A model generated the notes under the pieces. It was given only the letters and a program-made list of their open reading frames with translations, searched no databases and had not been told where the DNA came from. 11,845 nucleotides of DNA from an uncultured Bdellovibrionales bacterium (GTDB taxonomy: Bacteria > Bdellovibrionota > Bdellovibrionia > Bdellovibrionales > UBA1609), in the NCBI GenBank assembly GCA_937980625.1, contig CALJPJ010000258.1, positions 1 through 11,845 on the forward strand, in the 5' to 3' direction. Below are positions 1 to 8,900 of the stretch, one piece after another; position 1 is the first letter of the stretch, and every line of letters begins with the position of its first letter. The position numbers and the translations under genes were made by a program.

Positions 1-859
1 TTACAATGGCGACATGGGTGAGATGCTTGTTCATGTAGATAAGGATTCATTTTTTGGTATGAACTTACCAGGGTCTAAAATTTTTCAAGGTCAGGGGTTA
101 TCTGGTGATGGCATTGCTCATGTTACAGTCAGACAGGCTCGTACAACGGAGGAACTACATGACCAAAGAGCTGATGCAATTTACTCACCTGATAATCAGC
201 CACACGGTTTGCCACTGCCTGGTGGGTTAAATAGTTCGCCTTTAGAAAATACGGAAAATCCAGATAATCAAACCTTACAATTAAGTAAAAATGAAAAGTT
301 AAGACCAGAACTATTATCAGATGGTCAGCCTGCTTTAAGGTCCCCAAGCTCAATAAATGCTGAGCTTGAAAGACCAACGCCTTTAGATGAGGCTTATAGA
401 GTTGTTCAGTTGAGAGATTTAAATTATGAAAATATTGGCAAGCTAAACCCACACCCAACTGAATTACAAGATAGCGGAGGGGCTGCTGAGGGAAGAGATA
501 CTTACGGGTTTAAAAACTACACCGGCGTTAATATTTTTGCTGTTGTAAATAAGCTTGAAATTGCACTTAAAACTAATGATAAATTTGCAATTCAAGACTC
601 TTTAGACCACTTAGACGAAGCAATCAATCAGGTGGTCATGGCTAGATCGCAGTTAGGTTCTCGCATAGGAACCATAGATGCCGCTTTTGAAACCTTACAA
701 AAGCAAAATATAGATATACAAAAGAATATTTCAAACAACGAAGATGCAGATATGTTTGAGGTTGTTAGCGATATCGGAGCGGCTCAAAATAGCTTAGAAG
801 CCACGCTCCAGACGTCTAGTAAGCTAATGCAGACAACACTCTATGACTTTATAAGGTAA
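1..859 (+). CDS. flgL: Flagellar hook-associated protein 3 (FlgL), 5'-truncated
   Basis: This is the C-terminal 285 residues of FlgL, the junction protein that sits between hook and filament with FlgK. The frame is open from base 2, so the ATG at 14 is internal and the true start lies upstream of the window. Near the left edge is the 'Y-N-G-D-x-G-E' block followed by 'N-L-P-G-S-K-I-F', the usual FlgL motif that precedes the C-terminal helical half. From about base 530 to the end the protein is a flagellin-type D1/D0 helical region: 'NIFAVVNKLEIAL', 'ARSQLGSRIGTID', then a heptad-rich tail ending 'LYDFIR'. Between these parts lies an unusually long polar, Asn/Pro/Ser-rich stretch of about 148 codons (bases 86-529). 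The csrA and fliW genes follow, a common arrangement. The flagellin-family assignment is strong. FlgL rather than flagellin is chosen from the 'G-x-x-IF' motif and the variable middle. Confidence 0.85.
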   Translation, partial: YNGDMGEMLVHVDKDSFFGMNLPGSKIFQGQGLSGDGIAHVTVRQARTTEELHDQRADAIYSPDNQPHGLPLPGGLNSSPLENTENPDNQTLQLSKNEKLRPELLSDGQPALRSPSSINAELERPTPLDEAYRVVQLRDLNYENIGKLNPHPTELQDSGGAAEGRDTYGFKNYTGVNIFAVVNKLEIALKTNDKFAIQDSLDHLDEAINQVVMARSQLGSRIGTIDAAFETLQKQNIDIQKNISNNEDADMFEVVSDIGAAQNSLEATLQTSSKLMQTTLYDFIR

Positions 860-956
860 ATAAGCCTTTTCGTTCTATAAAAGCTACAAATTAATGATCA
901 AATAAGTAAGATTTACACCTAAATAGGCTAAATTACCTGATTGGGAATAGCTTATC

Positions 957-985
957 TTGACTTTTCTTAGGGGTAGAAATAGTAA
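957..985 (+). promoter_or_regulatory. Candidate sigma-70-type promoter for csrA
   Basis: TTGACT at 957-962 (5 of 6 to the consensus -35) is followed after 17 bases by TAGTAA at 980-985 (a weak -10). It lies in the 182-bp gap between flgL and csrA and would give a leader of about 50 bases. No sigma-28 flagellar promoter was recognised. This is a pattern match only. Confidence 0.3.
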
Positions 986-1041
986 TGCACCTTCATGAAA
1001 TGAATTTGTGCTTTGACTAGGATGTCAATGGAGAGCAAGAA

Positions 1042-1275
1042 ATGTTAGTATTAACTCGAAAACTAGGTGAATCAATAGCCATTGATGACAACATAAAAAT
1101 TAGAGTTGTTCAAATAAAGGGTAAACAAGTGCGTTTAGGCATAGAGGCTCCAAGGGAAACCAAAATACACCGCGAAGAAGTTTACGACTCAATTCAAACT
1201 CAAAATGAAGCATCTGCTGGCTTAACTGCTGATAAAACACGCTCTGTGTCTGATTTATTAAAAAACAATAAATAA
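1042..1275 (+). CDS. csrA: Carbon storage regulator CsrA (RNA-binding translational regulator)
   Basis: This 77-residue protein is CsrA/RsmA, a small homodimer that binds GGA motifs in mRNA leaders and usually blocks translation; in flagellated bacteria with FliW its main target is flagellin mRNA. The whole family core is present: 'MLVLTRKLGESI' at 1-12 (Leu4 and Arg6 match RNA-binding positions), 'VRLGIEAPRE' at 30-39, and 'HREEVY' at 43-48 with the key Arg44. Residues 53-77 form a polar C-terminal extension beyond the roughly 61-residue enterobacterial protein. Such extensions are known to contact FliW in other bacteria, which fits the fliW gene next door. The start is supported by GGAG at 1030-1033, 8 bases upstream. 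The leader 'ATGGA' at 1028-1032 resembles a CsrA site, so self-regulation is possible (inference). Confidence 0.96.
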   Translation: MLVLTRKLGESIAIDDNIKIRVVQIKGKQVRLGIEAPRETKIHREEVYDSIQTQNEASAGLTADKTRSVSDLLKNNK

Positions 1276-1349
1276 CTTTCTCACTCTCTAATTTCAGATT
1301 TCCTCATAAATTTTAAGTACTTAAACTAAATTTTAGCCATACCTTTGTC

Positions 1350-1379
1350 TTGAAATAAATTCAAATTTTCCATTATTAG
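1350..1379 (+). promoter_or_regulatory. Candidate sigma-70-type promoter for fliW
   Basis: TTGAAA (1350-1355) and TATTAG (1374-1379) are separated by 18 bases in the csrA-fliW gap. The -35 also forms the left arm of an inverted repeat, TTGAA-ATAAA-TTCAA (1350-1364). The gap between the genes is long enough for a separate promoter, but co-transcription with csrA is equally possible. Confidence 0.28.
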
Positions 1380-1424
1380 AGCTTGCCGTGTCTGAATTAA
1401 TGGGGATATGCTTGGAAAGGTACC

Positions 1425-1430
1425 GGGGGG
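1425..1430 (+). promoter_or_regulatory. Poly-G ribosome binding site deciding the fliW start
   Basis: A run of six G lies 8 bases before ATG 1439. The alternative in-frame starts GTG 1388 and ATG 1400 would add 17 or 13 residues before the conserved FliW N-terminus. The site therefore supports ATG 1439. Confidence 0.65.
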
Positions 1431-1438
1431 TAGAGTTT

Positions 1439-1972
1439 ATGGAAATATTAACATCAAGATTTGGTAAAGTTTCTATTACTGAAGGAGACTTAATTACCTT
1501 TAAAGAGGGCTTATTAGGCTTTTCGGGGCTTAGAACTTTTGTAATACTTGATGACCCACAAGACGATATTTTTGCTTGGTTACAAAGTTGTGAAGACGCT
1601 AATGTGGCATTTCCAGTATTAGAGCCCGAGCTTTTTGGAGCTTCTAAAACATTTAAAATAAGCTCTAGAGATCTCCATCAAATAGAATCAGATTCTAATG
1701 AAAAATGTGTATTTTTTAATATAATAACTATTCCTGAAGACCCAACTAATATGACTGCTAACCTTAAAGCTCCTGTAGTTATTAATATTCAAAAAAGACT
1801 GGCTCGTCAGTGTGTTTTACAAGATAATAAACTAGCAATTAGAGAACCTATATTTACTAAGCTACAGCAGCGTGTAGTACAAAACCCAAGCGAAACTATT
1901 AAGAGTAAAATGGACCATTTAGGAGTAACTGTTAAGCTACCAAAGGCACCAGAACCAAGCGCTGAATTATAA
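1439..1972 (+). CDS. fliW: Flagellar assembly factor FliW (CsrA antagonist, flagellin-binding)
   Basis: FliW binds flagellin in the cytoplasm and, when released by flagellin export, binds CsrA and relieves repression of flagellin translation (known for the family). The 177-residue product shows the diagnostic blocks: 'TSRFGKVSI' at 5-13, 'F-K-E-G-L-L-G-F' at 21-28, 'FAWLQS' and 'AFPVLEP' at 45-63, and 'NMTANLKAPVVIN' at 104-116, the hallmark motif. Residues about 140-177 are a polar tail somewhat beyond the conserved core. The frame is open back to GTG 1388. ATG 1439 was chosen because family members begin with a short 'M-x-I-x-T-x-x-F-G' and because a G6 ribosome binding site lies just upstream. 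csrA is 163 bases upstream, giving the partner-switch pair in one cluster downstream of flgL. Three GGA triplets near the start (1404, 1414, 1441) could let CsrA act on this leader (inference). Confidence 0.95.
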   Translation: MEILTSRFGKVSITEGDLITFKEGLLGFSGLRTFVILDDPQDDIFAWLQSCEDANVAFPVLEPELFGASKTFKISSRDLHQIESDSNEKCVFFNIITIPEDPTNMTANLKAPVVINIQKRLARQCVLQDNKLAIREPIFTKLQQRVVQNPSETIKSKMDHLGVTVKLPKAPEPSAEL

Positions 1973-1994
1973 AAAATCCAATGAGTTTATAAAG

Positions 1995-2023
1995 AATTCA
2001 TTAATACAGATCCATAATGAATT
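1995..2023 (+). repeat. Perfect 9-bp inverted repeat in the fliW-2069 gap
   Basis: AATTCATTA (1995-2003) and TAATGAATT (2015-2023) are perfect inverted repeats around an 11-base loop. No T-run follows (the next bases are GATCCTTTC), so it is not a standard intrinsic terminator. It could be an operator dyad for the downstream two-gene unit or a weak mRNA hairpin. CATAAT at 2013-2018 overlaps it and resembles a -10 box. Confidence 0.45.
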
Positions 2024-2055
2024 GATCCTTTCAGTATGCTATTAGGCATTAACCT

Positions 2056-2062
2056 GGGGGGG
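2056..2062 (+). promoter_or_regulatory. Poly-G ribosome binding site deciding the GTG start at 2069
   Basis: Seven G residues lie 6 bases before GTG 2069. The upstream in-frame ATG at 2036 has no purine-rich site before it and would add 11 non-signal residues. A start at 2069 places a Lys/Arg-type N-terminus directly before a hydrophobic core, as expected of a signal peptide. Confidence 0.6.
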
Positions 2063-2068
2063 TCACAA

Positions 2069-5000
2069 GTGGTTAGATTTTCTTATTTATTATATATTTT
2101 ATTTTTTGTTGCAATTTATTCCACAACAACTTTTGCAGTTAATATTCCAGGTGAAGTTCCATTATTTGATATCACAAAACCAGAAGCAAGACTTCCTGCA
2201 ATTGATTTAGTTTATAATGGTAAGGTTTTATCAGCAGAAAAATTAAAAAAGCTTGAAACCCAGTGGATTAAAAATCGAAGACATTTAAAAAATAAAAATT
2301 TATCCGAACAAGATAAAGAGGTATTACGTCAAAGCACCATATCTAAACTGAGCCCTGCTCCACAGGACATTCAGAGAAACTGGGTAGATAAACTATTTCT
2401 TGTTGATGATGGTTTAAATTACGATGAAAAAAATGGCGTAGATTTATTACGTGGAGATAACACTAAAAAAATATTTGAAAAGCTAGATAATATTTTTGTT
2501 GAGTCTGGTGATACTTTAGATTTTATAGACCTTGGTGCCTTTAAAGCTAATCAACTTTTTGATTTTAGAGTATCCAAAGAAGTGGGCTCAGAGCCATCAA
2601 GTAAAGAAGTAACATTTACTGAGAAAACTCAATATAGAATATTTTTAGGTCCAACAACTCATAATATAATGCTTAGAAAAACTTTACTCAGAAAGTTAGG
2701 TTTTAAAGAGGATGGCTTTAAGTATCTATCAAATATTAAAATCAAGTTTATTAATAGTACCGTTGCTATTAAATTTTTAGATGGAAGTTTAAATGGTAGG
2801 AGATCAGGAGCGAGTTCAGGATTTGGATTAAGTAACAACACCAATGAAGACCCAATGAGATGGGTGACTAATATTAAAAGAATACCTGACCCCACTCAAG
2901 ATAGAGACCCTGAAACCGGCGAGTTTAAACATCCAGTTAGAATGATTTGGGATTTTTCTAAAGCGACAAACTCTGAAGATGAAGTGATATTAGAGTTACA
3001 AGATGTTGTAATTTACAAAGAAACGTCAGGTTTGCGTTTATCAATTGGTAATTTACAGCATGACCGCCATAAACGAAAGAGAATTTATAACTCATTACTT
3101 TTAGCTTACAACTTAATTGATATTCCTGAATCAGTGAACTCTTTATCACCAATTCCGTTTAATATCACCAAGCAAGAAATTGTCCTTACACATGGCTTTG
3201 CAGGTGGTATTAATGAATTCTCACCTGATATTTATGATTTAAAATGGATGGCGAGAAAGCTATCTAGTTTTAGTCGAAAAGATTTTGAGCACTTAGTGGA
3301 AGAGGCTTATTATCCAAAAGAGGTAGCCTTAATATTAACCGAGTTATTAATAGCTCGGAGAAACTATATTCAAAAGTATTTCTTTGCTAATGATATAGAC
3401 TGTGTTGGTGCACTGGCTTATAAAAAATTACCTTATTACTGTTTGGGTGAATCTACAGCTAAAACTCACCCTGAAATGTCGGCTCAATTTGAAGTAGATT
3501 TAAATATTAGTTATGGAAAGCGTCTTGTAAATGGAAAATTAAAAGTTGATACAAGAGGAGCTGAGTACAACAACCCTGATAAATGGTGGGTTGGTTACGG
3601 AACAAGGTTTTCATTTCATGATCAAGAAAGTCCATTAGTTTTTTCAGAAATAGTATCTTATTTTCGATCAATTCTACGAAGTTCGGTTTTAGATACTTTA
3701 ATTAATAAACATATTAATAGTAAGTTAATGGTAGATAATGCAGATAAGATTTCTGCAGAACTTCTAAAAAAAGCGATCGAACAAGGCCAGTTTGAAGCTA
3801 GTCAAATAGCTGCTGAAGTGGCAGAACTAAATGGTGTAGATTTACCAGAATCTAGTTTAAAAGCAGTTCCCGTCGGATTTTTTACGGTTCCAACAGCTTC
3901 GGCACAGTTGTTAATGAATAGAAATATTGTTATTGGCAGTCAATCTGGAGTAGACAATCAAATTCAATTAGTTGATACCTTCGGCTACATAATAAAGGGT
4001 GGGCTTCACACAGAGGTGACTCGTGTTGAAAATTTAGATTTATTAAATAATTTTGAAAATAGTGGGCGAGGTTTTATTGGCTTTGATTTAGACTATTCTA
4101 TAATGAGAAGATGGGTTCACTTACGACCCATAAAAGTGATTAAACTTCCTGGGGCTGAAGATTTAGTTGGGCCGATAAAAAAATCTCTAGATGAGAGTTA
4201 CTCAAAATTAATAATTCCAAAAATGTTGAGAGATTTCAGAAAAGAAGTGGACGATTTACCAGCATATGACCCTGAAGCGAGTGATGAAGAAAAAGCCGCT
4301 TATAAAGAAATACTATTAAAAAATAATGAGACTTTAAATAAGTATTTAAAAGTTGGAGAGTCATTAATTATTACTAACAGCATAGGTCCTGCATTTGAAG
4401 GTGAGTATAAGCAAAACTTTACTGCTAGTGCTCAGCTTGTTTTTAAGTTTATAGCTGAGAGTGAAGATATATCTCGAGTTCATATTGTTAGAGAAAGTGA
4501 AAATAAGCTAGTTATTTATAAAACTAAGGCCAATCAAATTGCTTGGGAAGTGAAAGTAGATGCTAGGAAGTTTATACCCATTGCCTCTGTTGGCTTTAAA
4601 AGAAAATCTGGTCAGGCACAAACTTGGTTTCATACCATAAATAATTTTGTACCTGAAATTGAGCAGGACTTGGGTGGTGGTCGTGATGAAACAGTAATTA
4701 ACCCGAGCTTTCAAGAAGGTTTAAAAGTGTTAATAGAAACACTTGGTGCTAATACCTTTCAGGATTCTTATAGCTACTCTGATAAAAACTTAAAAATTAA
4801 TCAGCTCTATACCCCTTACGTTATAAAACATAAGTTTAAACAGAACCAACTTGATTTTAGGCTCTTCTTTTTAAATGAATCTAGTCAGACAATGGCAGAT
4901 GAAATTGATGTTTTCTCTCCTTACAAGCCTTCATTTCCAAAATTTTCTGATGGTGAGACAACAAGGTACCTAAGAGTCTCAAGAGGAACTAGGCATGGAA

Positions 5001-5923
5001 ATAACTTTCAAGCTTTAGCTCAAGATATTGTTAATTATATTCTAAATAAAAATGATATTGATGGACAAATACGAATCAGTTCGAGTAATGATCCCGCAGA
5101 CACATTATATGGAAAATCACAAAGTGTGAGTGTGGTTTTAGATGCCCGGGTCACTGAACCAAACCCTGGTGTGCTTGCTGACATTAACCCAGTTTTTGAA
5201 GACCCATTTTTAAAGTTACATTTTACTTGGAAAGGGGGAGTGGATCAGGGGCTGTCGAAAAAACGTGTTAAAAAATTAGTTAAAGGAATAAATAAGAAGT
5301 TGGATATAGGTATAGGACCACTTTTTAATCTTGATGAATTATCAAAAGTTGAAAGGCTGCAACTTTATCGTGTTGGCATAGATCTAGTTATTTATAAAGA
5401 GGGATTCTTCAAGCTGTTTGAGTTATCACCTTGGTCATTTGAGAAGCATATATATAAGCATTTATTGGGACGTATAAGGCATGATTATGTGCGAGATACT
5501 GAAACACAAATTCAAGAAAAAGTAATAAAACCAATGTCTGATTCATTGAAACGGAGTAAAGAATTTTTAAGAGAAAATAAAACTAAAGAATTCTCAAAAG
5601 AAGTTGTTTGGCTCATTGTTGAGCTACAAAAAACAATTAACTTTAAAGGTTTTATAGATCTATTTGAAAATATCCCAGAGAATAATGCTGATGAGTTAGA
5701 TGCTGTGAGAAATTTTTATATAAAAGGTTACCTGACTGGTTTCAGAAAAGGAGACGAAAGAATTAGCCCTATCTTAGCTAATGAGGTCGGAATGCCAAGG
5801 AAGAAAAGCGTTAATGGCTCGAGCTATGACCATACTTTTGGCGAATTAGAGTATATAAAAAATCGTTTAGGAATTAGTGACGGAGAGTTTTACTTAAACT
5901 GGATATTGAGGTCATTTTTATGA
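2069..5923 (+). CDS. Large exported protein of unknown function (1284 aa)
   Basis: I do not recognise this protein. With the GTG start at 2069 it opens 'MVRFSYLLYILFF', a basic N-terminus and hydrophobic core, with a likely signal peptidase I site after 'TTTFA' (about residue 23) and mature start 'VNIPGE'. An outer membrane, periplasmic or secreted location is inferred. No other membrane segment is evident. The mature chain is long and mixed alpha/beta: a Lys-rich helical part near residues 40-75, beta-rich stretches with many alternating hydrophobic residues, an Ala/Glu-rich helix near 555-595, and a Lys/Arg-rich helical C-terminal third. It has only two cysteines, Cys445 and Cys458, 13 apart, which could form a disulfide loop. 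The stop overlaps the start of the subtilase gene (ATGA at 5920), so the two are probably translationally coupled. The product may be a partner, substrate or carrier of that protease. No catalytic motif was found that I would defend. Confidence 0.85.
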   Translation: MVRFSYLLYILFFVAIYSTTTFAVNIPGEVPLFDITKPEARLPAIDLVYNGKVLSAEKLKKLETQWIKNRRHLKNKNLSEQDKEVLRQSTISKLSPAPQDIQRNWVDKLFLVDDGLNYDEKNGVDLLRGDNTKKIFEKLDNIFVESGDTLDFIDLGAFKANQLFDFRVSKEVGSEPSSKEVTFTEKTQYRIFLGPTTHNIMLRKTLLRKLGFKEDGFKYLSNIKIKFINSTVAIKFLDGSLNGRRSGASSGFGLSNNTNEDPMRWVTNIKRIPDPTQDRDPETGEFKHPVRMIWDFSKATNSEDEVILELQDVVIYKETSGLRLSIGNLQHDRHKRKRIYNSLLLAYNLIDIPESVNSLSPIPFNITKQEIVLTHGFAGGINEFSPDIYDLKWMARKLSSFSRKDFEHLVEEAYYPKEVALILTELLIARRNYIQKYFFANDIDCVGALAYKKLPYYCLGESTAKTHPEMSAQFEVDLNISYGKRLVNGKLKVDTRGAEYNNPDKWWVGYGTRFSFHDQESPLVFSEIVSYFRSILRSSVLDTLINKHINSKLMVDNADKISAELLKKAIEQGQFEASQIAAEVAELNGVDLPESSLKAVPVGFFTVPTASAQLLMNRNIVIGSQSGVDNQIQLVDTFGYIIKGGLHTEVTRVENLDLLNNFENSGRGFIGFDLDYSIMRRWVHLRPIKVIKLPGAEDLVGPIKKSLDESYSKLIIPKMLRDFRKEVDDLPAYDPEASDEEKAAYKEILLKNNETLNKYLKVGESLIITNSIGPAFEGEYKQNFTASAQLVFKFIAESEDISRVHIVRESENKLVIYKTKANQIAWEVKVDARKFIPIASVGFKRKSGQAQTWFHTINNFVPEIEQDLGGGRDETVINPSFQEGLKVLIETLGANTFQDSYSYSDKNLKINQLYTPYVIKHKFKQNQLDFRLFFLNESSQTMADEIDVFSPYKPSFPKFSDGETTRYLRVSRGTRHGNNFQALAQDIVNYILNKNDIDGQIRISSSNDPADTLYGKSQSVSVVLDARVTEPNPGVLADINPVFEDPFLKLHFTWKGGVDQGLSKKRVKKLVKGINKKLDIGIGPLFNLDELSKVERLQLYRVGIDLVIYKEGFFKLFELSPWSFEKHIYKHLLGRIRHDYVRDTETQIQEKVIKPMSDSLKRSKEFLRENKTKEFSKEVVWLIVELQKTINFKGFIDLFENIPENNADELDAVRNFYIKGYLTGFRKGDERISPILANEVGMPRKKSVNGSSYDHTFGELEYIKNRLGISDGEFYLNWILRSFL

Positions 5924-8900
5924 TGAGGTTATTATTTACAAATCTATTAATTTTACTAACTAGCCAATACGTATTTTCTCAGGCTGTGATTCCTTTTGAA
6001 AAATTGCATCCTCAATTAGAAAATAAAGTAAATGACATTTATTTAAATCTGCAGTGGGGACATATGAACTATGGTCAAATTGTTCAGCAGCAAAGAAGTG
6101 AGTTAGAATATGAGCCTATTTGTGGTAACAATTTTGAGTTAACACAGTTTGACCCTGAAAGCTTGTCAGCTGAAGATTTTTTTCTAGGCTCATCAGGAAA
6201 GGTTTGTGTGCCGAAGTCGAGCACGTCTGGAGAGTCTAAAGACTACGATGTGAGTTGGATGAACTATATTTTAAATTACGAATCATTAATCAATAGAGAT
6301 GTTGTTGTTGCTGTTGTTGATTCTGGTTTAGATTATGATCACCCTGATATTATAGAAAATATTGCACGAGACGATGAGCGCTGTAACATAGCTGGTAAGC
6401 CCGGTGAGATTCAACGCCCTAAAAAGCCTAAGAGAGATCGTAATAGAAATAGAGTTGATAATGGAGAAAGAACCCAGCCAAGAAAAGAAGAGTCCAAAGT
6501 TGTTCCTACAATTTCAGAGTATGATTTTAGTGCTGATTGCATGGGATGGGATTTTACTTATATAGAGCATAAATTAGGTAACAATGATGTGCGTGATGAT
6601 AGTTCATTTTCACATGGAACTCATTTAGCTGGTATTTTGTCTGCCGGGGTTTCTAATGGAATTGGGATATCAGGCTTATCAAATCGTATAAAAGTACTAC
6701 CAGTAAAAGTTTTTAGAGAGTTTAAAAGAGGAGAGGCGCAAAGATTTTCAATCGAGTCAGAATTTAAATTCCTACTTGATCAAGTGGCTGCAGGGTTAGA
6801 GTACTTGGCTTTAGTTAAAAGAAATGGACGACATGTAGACGCAGTTAATTTGAGTTTTGGCTGGCCAAAACGTTTAACCACAGAGCGTTTAAATAAGGCC
6901 ATACAAGCTTTAATTGATTTAGACATAGTGGTAGTTGCTGCAGCTGGAAATGATGATGTAACTGTAGATTTATTTCCTTGTGCTTACCCTGGAGTTATTT
7001 GTGTTGGGGCTCATACAAACAATGGGACAATAGCTTCATTCTCTAATTATGGTTCGACAGTGGATATGCTAGCAGCTGGTGATAATATTTTAAGTTTGCA
7101 TAGAACCGATGAAGTTTCATTTTTATTTAGTCAATCAGATGACTATGACTTTCAATCTGGGACTAGCCAAGCAGCACCTTTTGTTGCCGGTGCTGCTGCA
7201 ATTTTAAAAGGTATATATAATGACATTTCATTGGATGAAGTAAAAGCTCGCTTATTCGCTTCTAGTTTAATAGAGAAAAAAGCGGATCATAAATTTGCTT
7301 TAAACGGTATTTTACAGCTTTCAGAGTCTGTGACCCAAGTAGAAAGACCATATATTTATCCTGATTTTAAAAAATTAATGCAGGTTAAAGTTGTTAATCA
7401 GAAATTCTCAATAGATTTACCCATTAAAAATCTATGGAAAAAATCTAAGAATATTGATGTAAATGTCAGTGTACGAACTAATAATATAAAATTAAACAAA
7501 TCTAAGTTAAAATTTAGCAAGCTCAACTCATCAGAAGAAAAAAATATTAGGATTCAAGGTCAAGTTATTGATGCTAATAAAGATTCAAGAGTCGCTTTTA
7601 ATGTGTCAATTTCCTACCAAGATTTTTCAGGTAAGACCTACACACAAGATTTTCAACTGTTAACAGAATTATACATAGATTTGGCTTCTAAAGCCACTGT
7701 AATGCCCATTGTAATGTCAAAGGATGTACAAGATTTATTAGAGCTTTTTTTAGAAAAAAACCCAGAGTTATTTGATGCAGGCAGAACAGTTATACAACGA
7801 GTTAAGCCAACAGGTATTACTGATGAAGCCACAGAGTTTTATGTATCAAGTCCAGCGACAAAAGATGGTGTCGAAGGAATCAATGCTTATGTGTTAAGAC
7901 AAGTCGGCAAACGTTTCATACAAAAAAAAGCTGCTTTTTTACCAAACGGAAGTAGGTATCAAATTTTTAAATATGATTTACTACCTCAAAACCCAGGTAA
8001 GGAATATATTATTCGTTCAGATGTAGATATTGTTGATGAAGAAAATAATATTATAGATAAGTATTTAGAGTTTTATATATTAGATAACTCACTATATAAT
8101 ACTTTAAATGTGTTTAGGTTAAAACCGAGACAAAGTATAGAGGGGAGAGGTCACTTTAAGTCTTTGTTGAATTATTATTTTGATTTTACAATTAATGGTT
8201 TAATTAATCCAAACTTAGAAAGTTTCTATAGAGATACACAAAAATTATATAGCTCTATGGCTTCTCACCCACGTGTGTTGGTCAACCAGTTAGGAAATTT
8301 TAATGATTTATTTTTTATGGCTGAAGGGTTTATTTCAGACTTAGATAATAATATGAGTATTAATAACTTTTCTCAGCAAGATTACATATCATTGCAAATT
8401 TACTATATGGAAAGAATAGGTAGTAGTAATGACCTACAGTTGAGAACTTTTTCAACACCAGAATTAAAACAACAAGTTAAAGAACAATTTGCAGATTACT
8501 TTTATCAACAAGGGTTAATTAGTTCTAAAGTCTTGCATCCTGATATGCAGCTTTATCTTTGGAAGTTTTTGGAAAGCAATGGTGATAATTCTGAGGTCAA
8601 TGTTTTAGCCAGTTTCTCTAAAGAAGCTCAGGTAGCGAGAGAAGGTTCTGTTCAAAAAGTCACAGGTATAAATACCAACCATTTTTTTATTATTAACATC
8701 TTTAGAGATACAAACGGAAACATGGATTTTAAAGTTGTTCCTTTTGATCATGGAAAGGGTACAGGTCTGTCATTTAGTAATGATGGTGATTCAAGGATTG
8801 ATGACCGCGATGATATATTAACTTATTTTGCTTTAGATGAGATGGCTAGAGGAACTTTATTAGGACTTAAAAATAGTAGTTTCAGAAGCGCTGAAAATAC

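Noticed and set aside
129..458. Open frame on the minus strand inside flgL (109 codons)
   Set aside because: It lies antisense to a clear flagellin-family gene, has no recognisable motif, and is a normal by-product of AT-rich coding sequence. The same applies to minus-strand frames at 2659-2895, 2958-3152 and 4508-4714.
863..885. Imperfect hairpin after flgL (AGCCTTTT ... AAAAGCT)
   Set aside because: It has one bulge and no T-run after it, so it is not a supportable terminator.
1388..1438. N-terminal extension of fliW from GTG 1388 or ATG 1400
   Set aside because: FliW proteins start just before the 'R-F-G' motif, and the G6 ribosome site points to ATG 1439.
2036..2068. ATG 2036 as the start of the large exported protein
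   Set aside because: There is no Shine-Dalgarno sequence before it, and the added residues would spoil the signal peptide. GTG 2069 follows a G7 site at good spacing.
3191..3949. 'HGFAGG' and 'GSQSG' motifs suggesting an alpha/beta-hydrolase in the large protein
   Set aside because: The motifs are about 250 residues apart (His375, Ser626), far beyond normal hydrolase spacing. Surrounding sequence shows no hydrolase core, so both are probably chance.
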